From: JBGPRB01 sp964422155
GTDB taxonomy: Bacteria > Chloroflexota > Dehalococcoidia > Dehalococcoidales > RBG-16-60-22
DNA length: 6,909 nucleotides
Assembly: GCA_964422155.1 (NCBI GenBank)
Contig: CAYQZZ010000083.1
Coordinates: forward strand, 1-6,909
Direction of reading: 5' to 3'
In this document: positions 1 through 5,912 of the stretch, one piece after another
How the letters are laid out: the number at the start of each line of letters is the position of its first letter
How positions within the stretch are numbered: position 1 is the first letter of the stretch
Notes under the pieces: generated by a model
What the model was told of the DNA's origin: nothing
Databases searched by the model: none
Seen by the model: only the letters and a program-made list of their open reading frames with translations
Made by a program: the position numbers and the translations under genes

Positions 1-153
1 TATGACAAGGGCGACAGGTTCAACCAGAAAGCCGCGGAAGGCTTTATTCATCTCTGGGGTTTGCCTGTCAAGACCCAGGCTCAAATACAGCTGTTGGGGG
101 ATAAGGAAGGGCCGCTCAGCATCGTGGGGCCTGATGAGACCGAGGGAAAATAG
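1..153 (+). CDS. argG: argininosuccinate synthase, C-terminal end (partial)
   Basis: Only the last 50 codons are present; the gene enters from the left edge in frame 1 and stops at TAG 151-153. The translation contains DKGDRFNQKAAEGFIHLWGL, which matches the typical C-terminal segment of ArgG (FxQKxAEGFIxLWGLP). ArgG ligates citrulline and aspartate with ATP to make argininosuccinate in the cytoplasm, the substrate of the next gene. The stop codon is one base from the argH start and the argH ribosome binding site lies inside the argG 3' end, so the two are almost certainly co-transcribed and translationally coupled. The catalytic part of the protein is outside the window. The identification rests on this short tail plus its position directly before argH. 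Confidence 0.88.
   Translation, partial: YDKGDRFNQKAAEGFIHLWGLPVKTQAQIQLLGDKEGPLSIVGPDETEGK
142..147 (+). promoter_or_regulatory. ribosome binding site of argH
   Basis: GAGGGA lies 7 bases before ATG 155, inside the last codons of argG. It decides the argH start: the reading frame stays open to the left edge, but that upstream part merely overlaps argG in another frame, whereas family homology begins at ATG 155. Confidence 0.6.
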
Positions 154-154
154 T

Positions 155-1528
155 ATGACTCATATCAGAGGTCGATTCAGCAAGCCGGCGGATAAGCTGG
201 CAGCGCAGTATACTGCCTCTCTCCCCTTTGACCATCGCCTCTATAAGCAGGACATTGCCGGCAGCATCGCTCATGCGAAAATGCTCGCTAGACAGGGTAT
301 CATCTCGGATGAGGATGCTAAAACCATTGTCAGCGGGCTGAAGGCTATCCGGGGGGAGATAGAGCGGGGCAAATTCAAGTTCCAGCCGGAACTGGAAGAT
401 ATCCACATGGCGGTTGAATCGCGCCTGATTGAGAAAATCGGGGATGTGGGGCGTAAGCTGCACACTGCCCGCTCCCGCAACGACCAGGTAGCGCTGGACA
501 TGCGTCTCTTCACGAAGGACGCTATTTCTAATACTATAAAAGGTATTCGTGATTTTCAGCGCGCCCTGCTCGACCTTGCCGAAGCCAATAAAGGGGTCAT
601 CATACCCGGTTATACACATTTGCAGGTGGCACAGCCGGTACTGCTGGCGCATCACCTCCTGGCTTACTTCGAGATGCTCCAGCGCGATGTCGCCCGTTTT
701 AACGATTGTCTCAAGCGTGTGGATGTCCTGCCCCTGGGCAGCGGTGCTTTAGCCGGTGTCGCCTATGATGTTGATAGAGAGTTCCTGGCGAAGGAACTGG
801 GCTTCAGCCAGGTAAGCCAGAACAGCCTTGACGCCGTTTCCGACCGCGATTTTGTGCTGGAGTACGAGGCCGCCGCCAGCATCTGCATGATGCACCTTTC
901 CCGCCTGGCCGAGGAAATCGTACTGTGGTCTTCGGCGGAGTTCGGCTTTATCGAGCTTGACGATGCCTATACCACCAGCAGCAGCATCATGCCCCAGAAG
1001 AAAAACCCGGACGTGGCCGAGCTGGCCCGGGGCAAAACGGGGCGGGTCTACGGCAGCCTGATAGCCCTGCTGACCACGATGAAAGGCCTGCCCCTCGCTT
1101 ATAACCGCGATATGCAGGAGGACAAGCCGGGCTTCTTCGATACGGTGGATACGCTGCTATCGACGCTGGAAGTCTTTAAGGGCATGGTGGGAACGTTGCA
1201 GGTCAGGGTGGGGAATGCCGCAAAAGCGCTAGAACGGGGCTATATCCTGGCTACCGACCTGGCTGACTATCTCGTTAAGAAGGGGGAGACCTTCCGCACG
1301 GCCCATGATATCGTTGGCAGTCTGGTGAGCTACGCTTCTAAGAAGGGAAAGACCTTCGCCCAGTTAACTCTTGGTGAATATAAGAAATTCTCGCCGCTAT
1401 TCAGTGCAGAAGTGCGTTCCATTACTGTAGAGTCTTCGCTGGCTGCCAGAGATGTCGCCGGCGGCACGGCACCCAGGCAGGTAAAGAAGGCGCTGGCCAG
1501 GGCACGCAGGATGGTTGATAAGGAGTGA
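155..1528 (+). CDS. argH: argininosuccinate lyase
   Basis: The 457-residue product has the usual length of ArgH, which cleaves argininosuccinate to arginine and fumarate, the last step of arginine synthesis. It belongs to the fumarase/aspartase superfamily. The N-terminus has the GRFSKPxDKL motif (residues 6-15). HTARSRNDQ (103-111) and PGYTHLQVAQP (151-161, with the probable catalytic His155) are the first two conserved regions, and GSGALAG follows at 195-201. The flexible signature loop, SSSIMPQKKNPD (275-286), carries the catalytic serine (276 or 277). One oddity is that the Gly that normally opens the GSSxMPxKxNP signature is Ser275; all other key residues are present. ArgH acts as a cytoplasmic homotetramer in the known family. 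It starts one base after argG, and its stop lies only 10 bp from the end of the convergent deaminase gene. Confidence 0.97.
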   Translation: MTHIRGRFSKPADKLAAQYTASLPFDHRLYKQDIAGSIAHAKMLARQGIISDEDAKTIVSGLKAIRGEIERGKFKFQPELEDIHMAVESRLIEKIGDVGRKLHTARSRNDQVALDMRLFTKDAISNTIKGIRDFQRALLDLAEANKGVIIPGYTHLQVAQPVLLAHHLLAYFEMLQRDVARFNDCLKRVDVLPLGSGALAGVAYDVDREFLAKELGFSQVSQNSLDAVSDRDFVLEYEAAASICMMHLSRLAEEIVLWSSAEFGFIELDDAYTTSSSIMPQKKNPDVAELARGKTGRVYGSLIALLTTMKGLPLAYNRDMQEDKPGFFDTVDTLLSTLEVFKGMVGTLQVRVGNAAKALERGYILATDLADYLVKKGETFRTAHDIVGSLVSYASKKGKTFAQLTLGEYKKFSPLFSAEVRSITVESSLAARDVAGGTAPRQVKKALARARRMVDKE

Positions 1529-1558
1529 ACCAGGCGAACTAGGTGGTTTCTTTGTTTT
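1527..1558 (+). terminator. weak candidate terminator after argH
   Basis: AACCA (1528-1532) pairs with TGGTT (1544-1548) across an 11-base loop and is followed by a T-rich stretch (CTTTGTTTTT, 1550-1559). The stem is only 5-6 bp, so termination would be weak. A second AACCA at 1560-1564 could pair with the same TGGTT. The structure overlaps the last codons of the convergent deaminase gene. No T-run is visible for the opposite strand. Confidence 0.3.
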
Positions 1559-1940
1559 TAACCAGCCAATGGTCGGGGAGGAGTTGCCGCAGCGGTACTA
1601 TTCGGTCTTCGCCAATGATGACATGACAATCAAAATTTCTGGTATCAACCTGTACTATCATTTCGCGACATCGGCCACACGGCGCTAGAATCCCGTGGGA
1701 AGATATGGCAACGACATCAGTGATATGAGTCTCGTGGTGTTTAAGCATTTCGGCGATAGCCGCGGCCTCCGCACAGAATCCAAGACCGCAGGCCAGGTCG
1801 ATACAGACTCCGGTGTAAATATTTCCCCCGGCTGTCCTGAGCGCTGCTCCCACGGAACCGGCTGAGAAGTCTTTCAATAGTGTAAATTCACCGTACACGG
1901 CTCTCGCGGCCGCAATCAATTGTGAAGTGGTTTTATTCAT
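1539..1940 (-). CDS. cytidine/blasticidin-S deaminase-like zinc protein
   Basis: This 133-residue protein has the cytidine deaminase fold signature: FCAEAAAI (55-62), with zinc ligand Cys56 and proton-shuttle Glu58, and PCGRC (87-91), with zinc ligands Cys88 and Cys91. It is therefore a three-cysteine, CDA/BSD-type site. GILAPCGRCRE and LRQLLPDHW resemble blasticidin-S deaminase (GILSPCGRCRQ, IRELLP) as closely as housekeeping cytidine deaminase. The NxE ribose-binding motif of true cytidine deaminases is replaced (Cys46, Asp48), so the substrate is uncertain; hydrolytic deamination of a cytosine-like base is inferred. The start is ATG 1940; the frame is open further upstream, but that part overlaps rpmB and has no family resemblance. 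No clear Shine-Dalgarno precedes it. It lies 58 bp behind rpmB on the same strand and converges on argH. Confidence 0.82.
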   Translation of the reverse strand: MNKTTSQLIAAARAVYGEFTLLKDFSAGSVGAALRTAGGNIYTGVCIDLACGLGFCAEAAAIAEMLKHHETHITDVVAISSHGILAPCGRCREMIVQVDTRNFDCHVIIGEDRIVPLRQLLPDHWLVKNKETT

Positions 1941-1998
1941 GCTCGTTGAGATGTGAATATCTGGACTAATAAATAACTCGAACAAATGCTGGAGGGTA

Positions 1999-2184
1999 TT
2001 AAACCTTGGTCGTCTTATTCTGCGTCCGCAGGCATCTGGTGCACAGGTTGAGGTGCTTTGCCTGACCATCAATATAAACAGTGGCAGGATGGATATTAGG
2101 CGTCCAGCGGCGGTTGGTGTGGCGCTTGGAGTGGCTGACATTATGACCGAATTGCGGTGTTTTCCCGCATAAATCGCACTTCAA
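1999..2184 (-). CDS. rpmB: 50S ribosomal protein L28
   Basis: The 61-residue product is a typical bL28, a small basic protein of the large ribosomal subunit. It begins (M)KCDLCGKTPQFGHNVSHSK and carries RRWTPNI (25-31) and HLNLCTRCLR (44-53). Two CxxC pairs, Cys3/Cys6 and Cys48/Cys51, make this the zinc-ribbon (C+) form. The start is a TTG codon at 2184, supported by AAGGAG 10 bases upstream and by the fact that L28 proteins start right at this point. The only ATG in frame is further upstream at 2256 and would add 24 residues that look nothing like L28. The gene is divergent from fakA, and this rpmB / yloV-fakA neighbourhood is also known from Firmicutes, which supports both calls. Confidence 0.95.
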   Translation of the reverse strand: MKCDLCGKTPQFGHNVSHSKRHTNRRWTPNIHPATVYIDGQAKHLNLCTRCLRTQNKTTKV

Positions 2185-2194
2185 TTTACTTTGT

Positions 2195-2200
2195 CTCCTT
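2195..2200 (-). promoter_or_regulatory. ribosome binding site of rpmB, supports a TTG start
   Basis: On the minus strand this reads AAGGAG, a near-perfect Shine-Dalgarno, 10 bases before TTG at 2184-2182. It is the main evidence, with protein homology, for a TTG initiation codon. Confidence 0.65.
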
Positions 2201-2219
2201 TGATTTCCAGATAGGGGTA

Positions 2220-2248
2220 TTGCAAATTCCGCTAATACATAGTAACAT
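2220..2248 (+). promoter_or_regulatory. candidate promoter of the fakA operon
   Basis: TTGCAA (2220-2225) and TAACAT (2243-2248) are separated by 17 bases, each 4 of 6 to consensus. The site would overlap the rpmB promoter on the other strand, making a back-to-back arrangement. It leaves a leader of about 70 bases before fakA. The evidence is weak; other hexamer pairs of similar quality may exist in this AT-richer region. Confidence 0.25.
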
Positions 2249-2267
2249 AGACACACGAGATTAGCAA
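2239..2267 (-). promoter_or_regulatory. candidate sigma-70-type promoter of rpmB
   Basis: Read on the minus strand, TTGCTA (2267-2262) and TACTAT (2244-2239) are separated by exactly 17 bases. Each matches the consensus at 4 of 6 positions. It would give an rpmB leader of roughly 45-50 bases containing the ribosome binding site. Confidence 0.4.
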
Positions 2268-2290
2268 GAAATGCATCCTTGGGGGATATG

Positions 2291-2310
2291 AATCTGACCA
2301 GTAATCTGAC
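2291..2310 (+). repeat. 8-bp direct repeat before fakA
   Basis: AATCTGAC occurs at 2291-2298 and again at 2303-2310, with a 12-base period (about one helical turn). It lies 15 bases before the fakA start, just before the GGTGGTG ribosome binding site (2314-2320). It could be a protein-binding site in the leader or a chance repeat. Confidence 0.4.
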
Positions 2311-2324
2311 AAGGGTGGTGTAAA

Positions 2325-3959
2325 ATGGACAAAATTAGCAGTGTAGCCGGGCAAGACCTGAGGGACATGTTTTCCGCCGCTACCTCCTGGCTGGAAAAGA
2401 GTTCTGCAGATATTGATGCCCTGAATGTTTTCCCGGTGCCTGATGGTGATACCGGGACCAATATGATGCTGACCATGCGTTCTACTATGGAGGAAGCCTT
2501 CCGTGCCCCCGACCACAGCGCCTCGGGTGTGACCCACGCCATGGCAAAGGGCGCCCTCATGGGCGCTCGCGGCAATAGCGGCGTTATCCTCTCGCAGATA
2601 TGGCGTGGCCTGGCGCAGGGGCTCGAGGGCAAGGAGTCTTTTAACGCCGCCGAACTGGCTGATGCCTTACAGATATCGGCGGCTATCGCTTATAAAGGGG
2701 TGAGCAATCCAGTCGAGGGGACCATGCTCACGGTCATGAAGGACGCCGCCAAAGAGGCAAAAAATCAGGTCGAGCAGGGTCAGGAAGATATCATCACAGT
2801 TCTAGAAGCAACAGTAAACGCTGCGGGTGAATCGGTGGCCAATACCCCCAGGCTTCTCAAGGTATTGAAAGATGCCGGCGTCGTTGACGCTGGCGGGCAG
2901 GGACTCTACACCCTTCTGGAAGGAGCGCTGCGTTATTTGAAGGGTGAGACGGAGCTAATGCGGTTGCGTAAACCCCAGATAATTGTCAGCGAACTGCCTT
3001 TAACAGTACCGTTACCGCAGACCGTAGGCGTCGAAGAAGTACCTTATGGCTATTGCACCGAGTTTCTCTTAAAGGGGGAGAAGCTGGAACTGGAGGTTAT
3101 CAGGAAGAGACTGGAAAGCAAAGGTGAGTCCCTGATAGTCGTCGGCGACGAGTCGGCGGTACGTATCCATATTCATACCCTCAGCCCTGGTACCGTTATC
3201 CAGCTCGCCACTAAGCTGGGTACCCTGCATCAGGTAAGTATCCGGAACATGGACGAGCAGCACCAGGACTTTCTGGAGATGCAGAAAGAAAGAATGCCGA
3301 CCACCGATACAGCCGTTATCGCGGTGGCTTCAGGGGAGGGGCTGATTGATGTCTTCGGCAGCCTTGGTGCGGCCGCCGTTGTCCCCGGAGGTCAGACGAT
3401 GAATCCGAGCACCAAGGATATCCTCCAGGCGGTGGAATCCACATTTTCAGATAATGTCATCATTCTTCCCAATAATAAAAACATCATACTCACCGCCAAT
3501 CAGGTGCAGTCGTTAACTCAGAAAAAAATCAAGATAGTACCAACCAAGTCGATTCCGCAGGGCGTGGTAGCGCTTTTAGCATTCGACTATGAGGCGGACT
3601 TCAAAGCCAACGCCGAGATTATGGAAAAAGCCCTGTCCTCGGTAAGGACTATTGAGGTTACGCGCTCCATTCGTGCCACCAAGTTAAACGGTCTGAAAAT
3701 CAGGCGAAAGCAGCCCATCGGCCTTCTCGATGACGACCTTGTCGCGGTGGGCGAAACTGACCTCGATGTCATTAATAAGATTTTGGCCAAGCTGGACCTG
3801 GATAAGTCCGAGGTAATTACCATTTACTACGGGGCTGATACCGAAGCTAACGAGGCTGAGGAAATCAGCGCCAGTATTACGGAGCAGTATCCGCAGCTAC
3901 AGGTTGAAGTAATTAAGGGCGGCCAGCCACATTATAACTATATTATATCCGTAGAGTAG
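2325..3959 (+). CDS. fakA: fatty acid kinase subunit A (YloV/FakA, DhaL domain protein)
   Basis: The 544-residue protein matches the usual length and three-part build of YloV/FakA. An N-terminal DhaL (DAK2) kinase domain covers about 1-205. It has NVFPVPDGDTGTNM (34-47), where Asp40 and Asp42 would hold Mg-ATP, plus MGARGNSGVILSQ (79-91) and DAGGQGL (188-194). A middle domain follows (about 235-315) with YCTEF (Cys244) and RIHIHT (His282, His284), matching a Cys/His/His set I recall as zinc ligands in Staphylococcus FakA. The C-terminal domain (about 328-544) has GGQTMNPSTKDI (355-366) and LPNNKNIILTANQ (381-393). FakA phosphorylates fatty acids bound to FakB/DegV partners, and two such genes follow directly. 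The start is ATG 2325, preceded by GGTGGTG; an in-frame TGA at 2307 rules out a longer form. It is probably the first gene of the operon. Confidence 0.93.
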   Translation: MDKISSVAGQDLRDMFSAATSWLEKSSADIDALNVFPVPDGDTGTNMMLTMRSTMEEAFRAPDHSASGVTHAMAKGALMGARGNSGVILSQIWRGLAQGLEGKESFNAAELADALQISAAIAYKGVSNPVEGTMLTVMKDAAKEAKNQVEQGQEDIITVLEATVNAAGESVANTPRLLKVLKDAGVVDAGGQGLYTLLEGALRYLKGETELMRLRKPQIIVSELPLTVPLPQTVGVEEVPYGYCTEFLLKGEKLELEVIRKRLESKGESLIVVGDESAVRIHIHTLSPGTVIQLATKLGTLHQVSIRNMDEQHQDFLEMQKERMPTTDTAVIAVASGEGLIDVFGSLGAAAVVPGGQTMNPSTKDILQAVESTFSDNVIILPNNKNIILTANQVQSLTQKKIKIVPTKSIPQGVVALLAFDYEADFKANAEIMEKALSSVRTIEVTRSIRATKLNGLKIRRKQPIGLLDDDLVAVGETDLDVINKILAKLDLDKSEVITIYYGADTEANEAEEISASITEQYPQLQVEVIKGGQPHYNYIISVE

Positions 3960-3976
3960 AAAGGTAGTATACGGGA

Positions 3977-4822
3977 ATGACTGTGAAAATTGTTACTGAT
4001 AGTCTATCTGATATCACCAGTAATTTGGCTGCGGAACTCGGTATTACTGTCGTGCCGCTGTATGTACGCTTCGGCGAAGAAATCTATCGTGACCGGGTGG
4101 AAATCACCAGTGAGGACTTTTACCGCCGGCTGGTAAATGAGTCGAAGCTGCCATCGACGACGCAACCAACACCCAATGACTTTGCCGAGGTTTTTAAAAA
4201 GCTTGCCCAGGAGACCGATGAAATCCTGGTAATTGTCGTGTCCAGCAAGCTCAGCGGCACATTCCAATCGGCAACACAAGCGAAGGATTATGTTAAAGGG
4301 AAATGCCGGATTGAGATAGTCGACTCGTTAACGGTGGCGATGGCGGAAGGACTGATTGTTATTTCTGCCGTAAAAGCGGTTAAAGAAGGGGCTAATCTTG
4401 CCAAGGTGGCTGAAATGGCACGCGGGGCCGTGTCCCGTTCGCACCTTATCGCTTATTTCGATACGCTCAAGTATCTGGCTAAAGGCGGACGCATCGGCAA
4501 AGCGCAGGGACTTTTAGGCCCCTTGTTATCGATAAAGCCGATACTCACCGTGAGAGACGGCGAAATGGCCCCTTTGACCAGGGTGCGTTCTTTAAGTGCC
4601 GGGCTCGACTATTTTTATAATCTTGTCAAAGGCTTTTCTAATATCGAAGGGCTGGCTGTGGAGCATGCGACCACTCCTGACGTTGCTGATAAACTGGTAG
4701 AACGCCTCGGTTCTCTTTTCCCTAAAGAACGCATTTATCGGTCGGTAATCAGCCCTGTAATCGGGACATATGCCGGGCCCAATGCGCTTGCATTAACAAT
4801 TCTGGAAGCTGAAAAGAAATAA
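3977..4822 (+). CDS. DegV family fatty acid-binding protein, first copy
   Basis: This 281-residue protein is a full-length DegV/FakB, the carrier that presents a fatty acid to FakA and binds the acyl-phosphate product. Family marks are IVTDSLSDI (5-13), STTQPTP (60-66, with Thr61/Thr62), SSKLSGTFQS (89-98, with Ser93), GGRIGK (170-175), and TRVR (201-204, with Arg202, the position I recall as needed for FakA contact in S. aureus FakB2). The C-terminal motif reads PVIGTYAGP (260-268): Tyr265 stands where the family usually has the His that binds the ligand head group. It starts 17 bp after fakA; AAGG at 3961-3964 is a possible ribosome binding site, and TAG at 3965 closes the frame upstream. 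It is about half identical to the next gene and probably arose by tandem duplication. Confidence 0.92.
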   Translation: MTVKIVTDSLSDITSNLAAELGITVVPLYVRFGEEIYRDRVEITSEDFYRRLVNESKLPSTTQPTPNDFAEVFKKLAQETDEILVIVVSSKLSGTFQSATQAKDYVKGKCRIEIVDSLTVAMAEGLIVISAVKAVKEGANLAKVAEMARGAVSRSHLIAYFDTLKYLAKGGRIGKAQGLLGPLLSIKPILTVRDGEMAPLTRVRSLSAGLDYFYNLVKGFSNIEGLAVEHATTPDVADKLVERLGSLFPKERIYRSVISPVIGTYAGPNALALTILEAEKK

Positions 4823-5661
4823 TGACAGTCAGGATTGTCACCGATAGTGTCGCCGATATTCCCTCTCAAGTAGTTCGTGAGCTGGGGATTACTGTAATTC
4901 CGGTGCTGGTTCGTTTTGGAGAAGAGACTTACCGTGACGGTATTGACATTACTAACGACCAATTTTACGAGAAACTGATAAGCAGTAAGGTCATGCCGAC
5001 TACCTCGGTGCCTTCGATGGACATGTTCGCCCGGACGTACGCTATGCTCGCCGAGGAGACAGACGAAGTTCTGGTTATCATGCTCAGCGCCAAGCTCAGC
5101 GGTATCTATAATGCGGCTTTACAGAGCGCCAGCCTTATGGAAAGCAAATGCCGTATCGAGGTAGTGGATTCAAAGCTGGCGGTTATGGCGCAGGGATTTG
5201 TCGTCATCGAGGCGGCAAAGGCAGCACGGGACGGTGCCAGCCTTAACGAAATACTGGAAATAGTCCGTCGCAATCTTCCCCGCGCCGACATGCGTGCGGC
5301 TTTCGATACACTGGAATATCTCCAGAGGGGCGGGCGTATCGGTAAAGCGCAGGCTTTCATGGGGTCGGTATTGAAAATCAATCCCATCATCACGCTTAAA
5401 AATGGGTTGGTTGAGCCGGTAAGCCGGGTACACTCCCGCGCCAAGGCGATTGACGCGCTCTATAGCTTCGCGGCTGGCTATTCTCACATTGAAGGACTGG
5501 CTGTCGAAGATGCTGCCTGCCCTGAGGATGGCGACCTGCTGGTAGAGCGGCTGAGCGCTATTTTCCCCAGAGAACGCATTTTACGGTCGCGGACGACCCC
5601 GGTTATCGGCACGCATACCGGCCCCGGCCTTTTGCTGGTGGCCGTGCTGGGTGATAAGTAA
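4822..5661 (+). CDS. DegV family fatty acid-binding protein, second copy
   Basis: This 279-residue DegV/FakB protein is collinear with the preceding one. By hand alignment 136 of 279 positions are identical with no gap needed. It has IVTDSVADIP (5-14), TTSVPS (60-65), SAKLSG (89-94, with Ser93), GGRIGKAQ (170-177), SRVHSR (201-206, with Arg202) and PVIGTHTGPG (260-269, with His265 in the expected place). Thr61, Ser93 and His265 are the set I recall as holding the fatty acid carboxylate in S. aureus FakB. Val63 replaces the Gln of the common TSQPS/TTQPS motif. Its ATG shares one base with the TAA of the first copy (TAATG), so translation is probably coupled. It most likely serves FakA as an alternative carrier with a different acyl-chain preference, which is an inference. 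Confidence 0.92.
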   Translation: MTVRIVTDSVADIPSQVVRELGITVIPVLVRFGEETYRDGIDITNDQFYEKLISSKVMPTTSVPSMDMFARTYAMLAEETDEVLVIMLSAKLSGIYNAALQSASLMESKCRIEVVDSKLAVMAQGFVVIEAAKAARDGASLNEILEIVRRNLPRADMRAAFDTLEYLQRGGRIGKAQAFMGSVLKINPIITLKNGLVEPVSRVHSRAKAIDALYSFAAGYSHIEGLAVEDAACPEDGDLLVERLSAIFPRERILRSRTTPVIGTHTGPGLLLVAVLGDK

Positions 5662-5704
5662 TTTATTCTCTCCGAGTCCTTCTTTTTACGAGGTCGTTTA
5701 GCAA

Positions 5705-5835
5705 CCGCTCATGGTGAGACCTCGGCGTGAGCTCAGTCGAACGCTTGGTCGAACGCTTGTCGAACCAGAGGGATGTGATACTCTGCCCTTCGACAGGCTC
5801 ACTTCGTGGTGACTCAGTGGAACCAGGGCGAGCGG
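5705..5835. repeat. cluster of degenerate direct and inverted repeats (REP-like)
   Basis: Related short units occur in both orientations. GTCGAACGCTTG is present twice in perfect tandem (5736-5747, 5748-5759), with a third partial copy, GTCGAACC, at 5759-5766. GTGAGCTCAGTCGAAC (5727-5742) recurs as GTGACTCAGTGGAAC (5809-5823) with one gap and one mismatch. CCCTTCGACAGGCTCAC (5786-5802) is an imperfect inverted copy of the 5727-5742 unit. CCGCTC (5705-5710) and GAGCGG (5830-5835) are inverted at the outer edges. The pattern fits a decayed intergenic palindromic (REP/MITE-like) element. The motif TTCGACAGGCTCA is one I recall seeing repeatedly in intergenic DNA of several bacteria, which is memory and not a search result. 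Confidence 0.6.
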
Positions 5836-5906
5836 GAAATTTAAGATTTTTAGAATTGTTAGGCGACCTTACTCTTGCAGCCTGTGCTTTTTCCCAGGAT
5901 TACGGC

Positions 5907-5912
5907 TATAAT
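5907..5912 (+). promoter_or_regulatory. candidate -10 box of recG
   Basis: A perfect TATAAT lies 20 bases before the recG ATG. No good -35 hexamer sits at 16-18 bases; TTGCAG (5875-5880) is too far upstream. Transcription from here would start around 5919 and leave a leader of only about 14 bases, too short for a standard ribosome binding site. Confidence 0.4.

Noticed and set aside
2..154. A 51-residue N-terminal extension of argH back to the ATG at position 2.
   Set aside because: This part overlaps argG in another frame and has no ArgH homology; ATG 155 has a good ribosome binding site and begins the known N-terminus.
116..655. A 179-codon open frame on the minus strand, antisense to argG/argH.
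   Set aside because: It lies opposite well-supported argH coding sequence, has no recognisable domain, and is explained by GC-biased codon use in argH.
1941..2141. A longer deaminase starting at the ATG at 2141 on the minus strand.
   Set aside because: The added 67 residues overlap rpmB in another frame and do not resemble a deaminase N-terminus.
2185..2324. A riboswitch or small RNA in the rpmB-fakA divergent region.
   Set aside because: I see no stable extended hairpin or known aptamer pattern; 140 bp is adequately explained by two promoters and leaders.
5689..5724. CGAGGTC/GACCTCG, a perfect 7-bp inverted repeat with a 22-base loop, as a terminator of the fakA operon.
   Set aside because: No T-run follows the stem and the loop is large; it may simply belong to the repeat-rich region.
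5705..5835. A CRISPR array or an insertion sequence.
   Set aside because: The units are adjacent or irregularly spaced with no uniform spacers, and there is no transposase gene.
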